From contig NC_090176.1 in the NCBI RefSeq assembly GCF_024679245.1, positions 52,313,636 through 52,377,635 of the forward strand: a DNA stretch of 64,000 nt. The letters are read 5' to 3'. Numbering within the stretch: position 1 is the first letter of the stretch; the number at the start of each line of letters is the position of its first letter. The notes below the pieces were generated by a model. That model was given only the letters and a program-made list of their open reading frames with translations, was not told where the DNA came from and made no database searches. The stretch comes from Pseudorasbora parva (taxonomy: Eukaryota > Chordata > Actinopteri > Cypriniformes > Gobionidae). This document shows, piece by piece, positions 1 to 64,000 of the stretch. The position numbers were made by a program, and so were the translations under genes.

Positions 1-58
<58 letters not shown>
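1..58. repeat. (GT)n microsatellite at window edge
   Basis: An uninterrupted GT dinucleotide run that continues off the left edge of the window. Confidence 0.95.
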
Positions 59-60
<2 letters not shown>

Positions 61-446
61 TACACTATATTTTAAAATTATACCACATTTTTACAAATGA
101 ATATATGATATACACATTATATAACGCATTTTCAAATTGTATAGTGATTATATAGTGTAATATTTTATATATACAAATATTAAAAACATTTTGTAATTAT
201 ATATGTATATATATATATATATATGTATATAGTATATACATACATACATATTGTATTTTAAAATATTAATATATATAAATTATTTATAAAAACCAATATA
301 TATATAAAAGTATTTAAAATATGTATAATATAATGTAATGTATATATTTAAAAATCTGATATCAAATTGTAATATATTACAATTGAATATACTTTTTTTA
401 AATATATTTATATTTTACAATTTGATATAAGATCTATGTATGTATA

Positions 447-533
<87 letters not shown>

Positions 534-736
534 ATTACATTTTAAAATATTTATATATTTTATATACTGTAAATACATTATTATTATTTTTAAAATGTAT
601 ATCATATTTTTAAATATATATATATATATATATATTTAAAAATATGATATTGTTTATTTTTTTTAATCTTCTATCAAATTGTAAAATATAAATATTACAA
701 TTTAATATTATGTATGTGTATATATATATATAAACA
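59..736. repeat. AT-rich tract with (TA)n and (GT)n runs
   Basis: This is very AT-rich DNA with (TA)n at about 453-492 and 617-634 and (GT)n at about 493-520. Short pieces around TTTAAAATAT recur as imperfect palindromes. Frames crossing it translate to Tyr/Ile or Thr/His dipeptides and are not genes. I see nothing else here. It lies 3' of the receptor gene. Confidence 0.8.
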
Positions 737-738
737 TA

Positions 739-1028
739 CACACTGAACAAAATTATAAACGCAAAACTTTTGTTTTTGTATTTTTCATGAGCTGAACTCA
801 AAGATCTAAGACTTTTTCTACACAAAAAAATGATATCTGTAATATCCAAATATCTAGTGCGACCATAATTATCCTTTTCCAATGATCCTGCTGTCTAATC
901 AGCATCTGGATACGCCACACCTGTGAGGAGGACGGATTATCTCGGCAAAAGAGAAGTGCTCAATAACACAGCTCATGAAAAATGGGGGCAAAAACAAAAG
1001 TATTGTGTTTATAATTTTGTTCAGTGTA
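739..1028. mobile_element. Tc1/mariner-type MITE
   Basis: The element is bounded by a perfect 20-bp inverted repeat, CACTGAACAAAATTATAAAC at 741-760 and its complement at 1007-1026. The symmetry extends imperfectly for about 50 bp, through a CATGAGCTG motif on both sides. TA dinucleotides border it, as expected for Tc1/mariner targets, although the left TA is two bases away from the repeat. At under 300 bp there is no room for a transposase, so it is non-autonomous. Confidence 0.75.
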
Positions 1029-1111
1029 TATTAATATAATTATATAAAATATTATTATATTTACTGAGTTTTCTACCATTTTATATTATCGTGTTATTAT
1101 ATTTCTTAATT

Positions 1112-1245
1112 GTGTGTGTGTGTGTGTGTGTGTGATGGGTAGGTTTAGGGGCAGTGTAAGGGGATAGAAAATATGGTTTGTACAGTATAAAAACCATTAC
1201 ACCTATGGAATGTCTTCACATATCACAAAAACAAACGTGTGTGGG
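1112..1245 (+). repeat. dispersed cyprinid repeat with GGGTAGGTTTAGGGG core
   Basis: A short (GT)n is followed by GATGGGTAGGTTTAGGGG, then a segment reading TTTGTACAGTATAAAAACC. The same arrangement recurs at 55287-55385 and, inverted, at 55615-55722. The core is the unit that is amplified more than 100 times in intron 7. Confidence 0.8.
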
Positions 1246-1422
1246 ACCGAAGTTTGATGACTAGATTCATGAAAACAATCAAGATCCAAAAGCCAATCAT
1301 ATAAAACAGCGTCTCTCGTATGAAACCGTTCAGCGACGACAGAAGAAGCTGCGGTCGCGCACAGATATCCAGGTTAAATCGAGCCTTTCTGTCCACAGTC
1401 TTTGGGAGGAGCTAGGCTTTAA
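1246..1422 (-). other. 3' flank / presumptive 3' UTR of the glycine receptor gene
   Basis: Sequence immediately downstream of the stop codon on the minus strand. No convincing polyadenylation signal can be chosen by eye, so the transcript end is undefined. Confidence 0.4.
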
Positions 1423-56072
<54,650 letters not shown>

Positions 56073-56375
56073 TCCTCTTCTTCGCTCCCTCGCCCTCATG
56101 GGGTCCGAAACGCGCCCGAACACCCGAACTAAAGCCCGCAGACTCTCATGGCTCATCCGCGTCAGATAAAGCACACCGACGCGCCGCGCCTCCGCCGTCG
56201 CACGCACAGAAACAGCCCCGCAAAGCTCCAGAAATCATCCTGCGCTTGGAGGAAACACACGCAGTGTGTGTGTGTGTGTCAGTGCTGGAGCATCTCTCTA
56301 AATGACGGGGTTCAGCATTCGGGCACCTCCGCGCCTCTCTGTGCGCATGCGCAACAGTTCCAAAGGTGGTGTGTC
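56073..56375 (-). promoter_or_regulatory. CpG-rich putative promoter / 5' UTR of the glycine receptor gene
   Basis: This interval just upstream of the start codon is rich in CG dinucleotides, unlike the AT-rich surroundings. It has a short (GT)n at 56263-56279 and a perfect palindrome TGCGCATGCGCA. No TATA box is evident. The transcription start is not determinable by eye. Confidence 0.55.
56342..56353. promoter_or_regulatory. NRF-1 palindromic site
   Basis: TGCGCATGCGCA is a full match to the established NRF-1 consensus, found in many CpG-island promoters including neuronal receptor genes. It lies about 270 bp upstream of the start codon. Confidence 0.6.
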
Positions 56376-56494
56376 GTGCGTGGGTTCTGATTAGGGAGAT
56401 ATGATCGGAATTTGAGTGATTTTGGTTAAATTAGCTCTTGAACCCGGATCTGCCTCTTCCTTGCGCTCGTCTTTATTTCCCCGCTGCGCGAACA

Positions 56495-56592
56495 AGAACA
56501 AATGTAGGGGCGGGGCTTGATTGTGTCTGTGGGGAATTGATTGGATGGTGGATGGTGGTGCTTTGCTATTGGTGGATCTCATGTGAGTAAGA
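56495..56592. repeat. dispersed segment with GC box and CCAAT word
   Basis: Contains GGGGCGGGGCTTGATTGTG and CTATTGGTGGATCTCATGTG. It matches, inverted, about 21150-21260 in intron 7, so the promoter-like words here belong to a dispersed or duplicated sequence. Confidence 0.7.
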
Positions 56593-57000
56593 TTATTAAT
56601 ACAATAATGTGCAAACATTTAGAATAAACCGGCAATATTCCATAAAAAAACAAGAAGTGTCCATTTTTTTGGATTAAAAAGCCTATGCCTTTAGAAGTTG
56701 TACAGTAAATTCGGACACTGATTGGAATAACATTATGTTTTGGTACATAAAATTAATAATCATTATATATTTGCTGCAACCTGGTGTCATTGGCAAAACG
56801 TACCCGTGGCGATGTTTTCGCAAACCACAAAATACGTACATATCGCAGCAGTTTCAAACAGAAACGACCACTAGAGGCAGTAAAGCAGCATCTTATATAT
56901 ACAAATATATATTACCATAGTCCATGATTTGTAAACGAATACATTTTGGAGTTTGCGTCACTTAACCAGCTCCATATGTTGGGCTTTTCTGACCTATTAA
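56593..57000. other. upstream intergenic spacer
   Basis: No recognisable gene or element. Confidence 0.4.
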
Positions 57001-57003
57001 TCT

Positions 57004-57073
57004 TGCTCGATAGCTCAGCGGGAACAGATTTGACCTTGCAATGCTAAAATCTCGGGAACGAATCCCGTGAAAA
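57004..57073 (+). mobile_element. tRNA-like sequence, probable SINE head or tRNA pseudogene
   Basis: TAGCTCAGCGGG (57011-57022) matches the pol III A box. GGAACGAATCC (57055-57065) resembles the B box with two mismatches and sits in a CGGG/CCCG stem with a 7-base loop. A functional tRNA is unlikely because no clean acceptor stem is seen. Confidence 0.45.
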
Positions 57074-57134
57074 GACGAGTTTAAAACACAAGCTAAAATG
57101 ACACGGATATAATCTTATTTTTGTCACATTTGCA

Positions 57135-57763
57135 GTTGTTAAAGGTTCACTGAAATCAAAATGGAAGTTGTTTAGCTTTTAGCATGACTGTGTTAGCCTT
57201 AAAGTTATGAATAAGCTGGTGTGTGTTCCAAAACTATGACAAAATTTGCATTTAGGAGATATGAGCGTTCAAAATTTACAGTCTCCCACTTCCGTTAAAA
57301 CGAATCTCAGATTTTGGTGACATCATCGCAGACTTCCCTTTCTCGTCAAATGTTCTGTCCAATCAGAATGCTCTCTAGAATCTAAAGCCCCGCCCCCTAC
57401 CCTTACGAAACAAAAATATATTGCAATATATTTGAAAATATCATGCGATATATTCACATATATGGGATTTAATATTTATATTTTCCAATATATTGCAATA
57501 TATTGAAAGCGGCAATCATTTGTATATTTTGCAATATATTGCATGAATATATAATATATTTTATAATACCATCAATATATTATTCCATATATATTTTCCT
57601 TTCATAAGGGATACACTGCTGAAGCTGAAATCGGTCAGTTGTTCACACACATTTACTAATTTCTACATGGTGAACAGAACATGGCACACTATATTTGTGA
57701 TAGGAAACGATTCAGTGTAAATATGCTTTCATTTGAGGTGAAGGAAGTCTGTTTTCAGGCTAG

Positions 57764-57855
<92 letters not shown>

Positions 57856-58095
57856 CGGCTCTGGTCTAAATTTAAGATCTAAAGATCATATGCGCAAGAA
57901 TGCTGCATTTCAAAGCGATATGGAGGAGTTTATGACGGTAAACGGTTAGAGGAAACTGGCTTCACCAAACAGAGAAAGGTCCGCTCTTGCGCTCTAGTCA
58001 AACTGCGATATTATTAACGAAACGCGATTGGCTGTTTCAAAAAAGGGGAGGAGCTGCTAACAGCTGGAGCCGTTTCAGGGGAAATCCCGTCAACA
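57135..58095. repeat. dispersed fish repeat with (CA)n insertion
   Basis: Runs from GGTTCACTGAAATCAAAATG to about GAGGAGCTGCTAACAGCTGG. It has AATATATTGCAATATATT-type tracts at 57415-57590 and (CA)n at 57767-57854. I recognise it as an interspersed fish repeat without a firm class. Confidence 0.45.
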
Positions 58096-58689
58096 CACTG
58101 AATAATGATATCGGGTCGGTTTAGGGTTTAGTTTGGGCGTATGTTGAAAAAAACAACGTGACAAAACTTATTTTACTTTATTATAGAGCGGCATTGTTGG
58201 CAGATCAGTTTTATCATTTATAGAATTAAATAAGACCTTATAAATTAATGTATTTGTATATTTAGTCTAATAACTTAGATCATAATGTTAGTGTCCCCAA
58301 TGTAATCCAGGTAATGTGATGATATCTTAAAAAAAGGAATATTTTGTTCAACCTCCATATTTCGTTTTTTTCTTCTGTTTTTAATATATATCAAATTAAA
58401 AGGGAAATAAACAATAGGCTCACCAGCACACACCTCTGGGGAATTTAGCGGGAACCCAGGTTGCCTTGGAAACAGATTCACTTAGCACATGATTGCAAAC
58501 GCTAAAAGGTTGAGCTTGTTGCTAAGCGCAGGGTTGAGTGACAGGCGGGGTCACGCCCGTGTGACTGACAGCAGGATTCACATTATCGACTCAGGGAAGG
58601 GTTTCTGTGTTTTGTCTCAAATCTCTTCAGGGCTAAATCTGTTATTCTATGGTAGCATGAAGACCCATATGGGGAATGTATAAACTGAT
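58096..58689. other. upstream intergenic spacer
   Basis: No gene features recognised. Confidence 0.4.
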
Positions 58690-58749
58690 GAAGGATGGAT
58701 GGATGGATGGATGGATGGATGGATGGATGGATGGATGGATGGATGGATG
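58690..58749. repeat. (GGAT)n microsatellite
   Basis: About 14 GGAT repeats. Confidence 0.95.
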
Positions 58750-58952
58750 ATGGAAGAATAACAAACTGCATTCTGTGATTTTACCAGCGGTTCTTCTGCA
58801 CGAAGCAAACCAACGGCTTTGGGTGGCTTTCTTCTTTTATAAAAGCGGCAATACAATATAAGACAAGACATAAGTTATATTTGATAATGATAATAATCAA
58901 TTCTTCCTCCAAGTTAAGCAATACGGAGGTTGTTTAAAGTTACGCATGATAT

Positions 58953-60072
<1,120 letters not shown>

Positions 60073-60089
60073 ATACAGAATTGCTTTCC

Positions 60090-60171
60090 CTGGGAAAGAA
60101 ATGTGTACCTTAAAAATGCAATGTAAGTCGCTTTGGATAAAAGCGTCTGCCAAATGCATAAATGTAAATGT
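60090..60171 (+). mobile_element. LINE/SINE 3' tail (AAAGCGTCTGCCAAATGC)
   Basis: GTAAGTCGCTTTGGATAAAA followed by GCGTCTGCCAAATGCATAAA and TGTAAATGTAA is the widely conserved 3' end of L2/CR1-related retroposons in fish. It directly abuts the 33-bp minisatellite, suggesting the array seeded at its tail. Confidence 0.75.
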
Positions 60172-62521
60172 AACGCTGAACGAACATTCTAATAACCTTA
60201 CTGTAGCGCTGAACGAACATTCTAATAACCTTACTGTAGCGCTGAACGAACATTCTAATAACCTTACTGTAACGCTGAACGAACATTCTAATAACCTTAC
60301 TGTAACGCTGAACAAACATTCTAATAACCTTACTGTAAAGCTGAACGAACATTCTAATATCCTTACTGTAACGCTGAACGAACATTCTAATAACCTTACT
60401 GTAGCGCTGAACGAACATTCTAATAACCTTACTGTAGCGCTGAACGAACATTCTAATAACCTTACTGTAGCGCTGAACGAACATTCTAATAACCTTACTG
60501 TAGCGCTGAACGAACATTCTAATAAACTTACTGTAGCGCTGAACGAACATTCTAATAAACTTACTGTAACGCTGAACGAACATTCTAATAACCTTACTGT
60601 AACGCTGAACGAACATTCTAATAACCTTACTGTAGCGCTGAACGAACATTCTAATAACCTTACTGTAACGCTGAACGAACATTCTAATAACCTTACTGTA
60701 GCGCTGAACGAACATTCTAATAACCTTACTGTAACGCTGAACGAACATTCTAATAACCTTACTGTAACGCTGAACGAACATTCTAATAACCTTACTGTAA
60801 CGCTGAACGAACATTCTAATAACCTTACTGTAACACTGAACGAACATTCTAATAACCTTACTGTAACGCTAAACGAACATTCTAATAACCTTACTGTAGC
60901 GCTGAACGAACATTCTAATAACCTTACTGTAGCGCTGAACGAACATTCTAATAACCTTACTGTAGCGCTGAACGAACATTCTAATAACCTTACTGTAACG
61001 CTGAACGAACATTCTAATAACCTTACTGTAACGCTGAACGAACATTCTAATAACCTTACTGTAACGCTGAACGAACATTCTAATAACCTTACTGTAACGC
61101 TGAACGAACATTCTAATAACCTTACTGTAACGCTGAACGAACATTCTAATAACCTTACTGTAACGCTGAACGAACATTCTAATAACCTTACTGTAGCGCT
61201 GAACGAACATTCTAATAACCTTACTGTAACGCTGAACGAACATTCTAATAACCTTACTGTAACGCTGAAAGAACATTCTAATAACCTTACTGTAACGCTG
61301 AACGAACATTCTAATAACCTTACTGTAACGCTGAACGAACATTCTAATAACCTTACTGTAACGCTGAACGAACATTCTAATAACCTTACTGTAACGCTGA
61401 ACGAACATTCTAATAACCTTACTGTAACGCTGAACGAACATTCTAATAACCTTACTGTAACGCTGAACGAACATTCTAATAACCTTACTGTAACGCTGAA
61501 CGAACATTCTAATAACCTTACTGTAACGCTGAACGAACATTCTAATAACCTTACTGTAACGCTGAACGAACATTCTAATAACCTTACTGTAGCGCTGAAC
61601 GAACATTCTAATAACCTTACTGTAACGCTGAACGAACATTCTAATAACCTTACTGTAACGCTGAAAGAACATTCTAATAACCTTACTGTAACGCTGAACG
61701 AACATTCTAATAACCTTACTGTAACGCTGAACGAACATTCTAATAACCTTACTGTAACGCTGAACGAACATTCTAATAACCTTACTGTAACGCTGAACGA
61801 ACATTCTAATAACCTTACTGTAGCGCTGAACGAACATTCTAATAACCTTACTGTAACGCTGAACGAACATTCTAATAACCTTACTGTAACGCTGAACGAA
61901 CATTCTAATAAACTTACTGTAACGCTGAACGAACATTCTAATAACCTTACTGTAGCGCTGAACGAACATTCTAATAACCTTACTGTAACGCTGAACGAAC
62001 ATTCTAATAACCTTACTGTAACGCTGAACGAACATTCTAATAAACTTACTGTAACGCTGAACGAACATTCTAATAACCTTACTGTAACGCTGAAAGAACA
62101 TTCTAATAACCTTACTGTAACGCTGAACGAACATTCTAATAACCTTACTGTAGCGCTGAACGAACATTCTAATAACCTTACTGTAGCGCTGAACGAACAT
62201 TCTAATAACCTTACTGTAACGCTGAACGAACATTCTAATAACCTTACTGTAACGCTGAACGAACATTCTAATAACCTTACTGTAACGCTAAACGAACATT
62301 CTAATAACCTTACTGTAACGCTGAACGAACATTCTAATAACCTTACTGTAACGCTGAACGAACATTCTAATAACCTTACTGTAACGCTGAACGAACATTC
62401 TAATAACCTTACTGTAGCGCTGAACGAACATTCTAATAACCTTACTGTAACGCTGAACGAACATTCTAATAACCTTACTGTAGCGCTGAACGAACATTCT
62501 AATAACCTTACTGTAACGCTG
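60172..62521. repeat. 33-bp minisatellite, about 71 copies
   Basis: The unit is CGCTGAACGAACATTCTAAT plus AACCTTACTGTAA, 33 bp and very homogeneous. The main variation is a two-state A/G (GTAACG or GTAGCG). Because 33 is divisible by 3 and the unit lacks stops in one frame of each strand, it yields long open frames ([11 protein letters not shown] repeated on plus, [11 protein letters not shown] on minus). No coding evidence. Confidence 0.97.
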
Positions 62522-63195
62522 CCAGACTGTTCCGTTATATTAAACAGACGCTATCCATGAGGTCCGTTGATTTAATGTGACATTCTGACCAGATTGCTTC
62601 AATTTGAGACAAATGAACTGTGATAAAACATGAGACAGAGAGCAGGACCGTTTAGTGTAAGCTGATTTATATTCTATATTCGCCTCAGCTGGATGATGTG
62701 ATTGTTGGTGCGCTTCAGGCGATGAATAATATCTGCTGCTCTGACAGCCGCTGTCACTGACGCTCTGGAGCCGTCCAAACTCATCTCCTTCAACACCTTT
62801 AACTCACACTCGCCTGACCTACACACACACTGACAGCTGAGCGTGAGCTCTGTTATCTCTCAGCCAATCAGAGCCCAGATCAGACGCTGAGGCTGAACAC
62901 AGCCAATCAGAGCCCAGATCAGATGCTGAGGCTGAACACAGCCAATCAGAGCCCAGATCAGATGCTGGGGCTGAGAGTGTTTGTCTATGGCAGAGCTTCA
63001 GTCGTTTCGGAGCACTCAGTCCTCAGCTCATCATCTCACTGCTCATTAAAGCCCTTATGAATATTCATGCTGCCAGAACACATGAGGCACATTACTGACT
63101 ACAATACTTCGACTCCTTTGAGGAGTTTTATTTGTTTGCTTTTTTTAAAAGTAACCGCGTGAATAGAATTTAAGAAAATAAAATAAGATCAAATG
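62522..63195. other. intergenic spacer with a 39-bp triplication
   Basis: Three tandem copies of AGCCAATCAGAGCCCAGATC plus AGATGCTGAGGCTGAACAC lie at about 62861-62975. The rest shows no recognised gene. Confidence 0.6.
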
Positions 63196-64000
63196 AATCC
63201 ATCCATCCATCAATCCATCCATCTGTATATCCATCCATCTGTATATCCATCAATCCATCCATCTATATATCCATCCATCTGTATATCCATCCATCTATAT
63301 ATCCATCCATCTGTATATCCATCCATCTATATATCCATCCATCTATATATCCATCCATCTGTATATCCATCCATCTGTATATCCATCCATCTGTATATCC
63401 ATCAATCTATATATCCATCCATCTGTATATCCATCAATCTATATATCCATCCATCTGTATATCCATCAATCTATATATCCATCCATCTGTATATCCATCC
63501 ATCTATATATCCATCCATCTATATATCCATCCATCTGTATATCCATCCATCTATATATCCATCCATCTGTATATCCATCCATCTGTATATCCATCAATCT
63601 ATATATCCATCCATCTGTATATCCATCCATCTATATATCCATCCATCTGTATATCCATCCATCTGTATATCCATCAATCCATCCATCTATATATCCATCC
63701 ATCCATATATCCATCCATCTATATCCATCCATCTGTATATCCATCAATCCATCCATCTATATATCCATCCATCTGTATATCCATCAATCCATCCATCCAT
63801 CCATCCATCCATCCATCCATCCATCCATCCATCCATCCATCGATCTATCCATCCATCCATCCATCCATCCATCCATCCATCCATCCATCCATCCATCCAT
63901 CCATCCATCCATCCATCCATCATTTATAAATCCATTTATCTATATATCCATCCATCTATATCCATCCATCTGTATATCCATCAATCCATCCATCTATATA
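63196..64000. repeat. (ATCC)n and 16-bp TATATCCATCCATCTG array, runs off window
   Basis: Tandem CCATCCATCTGTATAT and CCATCCATCTATATAT units (16 bp) are mixed with pure (ATCC)n at 63788-63920. It continues beyond the right edge. Confidence 0.95.

Noticed and set aside
56148..56390. Upstream plus-strand frames opposite exon 1
   Set aside because: They arise from low stop-codon density in CpG-rich DNA; no domain is recognisable.
57004..57073. Functional tRNA gene
   Set aside because: The A box fits but the B box has two mismatches and no acceptor stem could be drawn; retained only as a tRNA-like remnant.

Overview
The window is vertebrate, almost certainly teleost and most likely cypriniform, genomic DNA. 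This is inferred from one spliced glycine-receptor gene and from repeats I recognise from cyprinid genomes: a palindromic interspersed element present at about twelve places, the GGGTAGGTTTAGGGG/(GT)n repeat, a Tx1-type L1, many hAT, Tc1, piggyBac-like and Harbinger-like elements, and abundant (CA)n. Nothing bacterial, viral or CRISPR-like is present.

The only host protein-coding gene I can support lies on the minus strand from 56072 (start codon) to 1423 (stop codon). Nine coding exons join in frame to a 437-residue alpha subunit of the glycine-gated chloride channel, closest by memory to the alpha4 and alpha2 types. Exons: 1 (56005-56072), 2 (50758-50894), 3 (44213-44280), 4 (34253-34476), 5 (26016-26098), 6 (25808-25945), 7 (21348-21562), 8 (6253-6402), 9 (1423-1653). 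All boundaries are GT-AG except intron 2, which reads GC-AG. Intron 5 is 70 bp; the other introns run from about 4 to 15 kb and are filled with repeats.

Intron 8 (1654-6252) holds a hAT-like element carrying an intact Tc1/mariner transposon with identical 213-bp terminal inverted repeats, plus a LINE fragment. Intron 7 (6403-21347) holds a 5-kb higher-order minisatellite and a nest of a Harbinger-like element, a hAT-like element and a full-length Tx1-type LINE whose ORF2 has a single frameshift. Intron 6 (21563-25807) is mostly a 31-bp tandem array. Intron 4 (26099-34252) holds two TTAA-flanked piggyBac-like elements and a 3-kb hAT with a BED-finger relic. Intron 3 (34477-44212) holds a Harbinger-like element, a second 31-bp array and another hAT. 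Intron 2 (44281-50757) holds a decayed Tc1, MITEs and a hAT with a third, irregular array. Intron 1 (50895-56004) holds a three-layer nest that begins 35 bp from exon 2.

Upstream of the gene (56073-64000) there is a CpG-rich putative promoter with an NRF-1 palindrome, then repeats: (GATA)n/(GGAT)n, a 33-bp minisatellite that happens to be an open frame of more than 800 codons, and a (TATATCCATCCATCTG)-type array at the window end. The window therefore shows one neuronal receptor gene whose introns have been enlarged by nested transposons and by tandem amplification of transposon pieces. I did not find a novel multi-gene system. The strongest leads are the possibly active Tc1 element, the repeat architecture and how tightly it surrounds exon 2.
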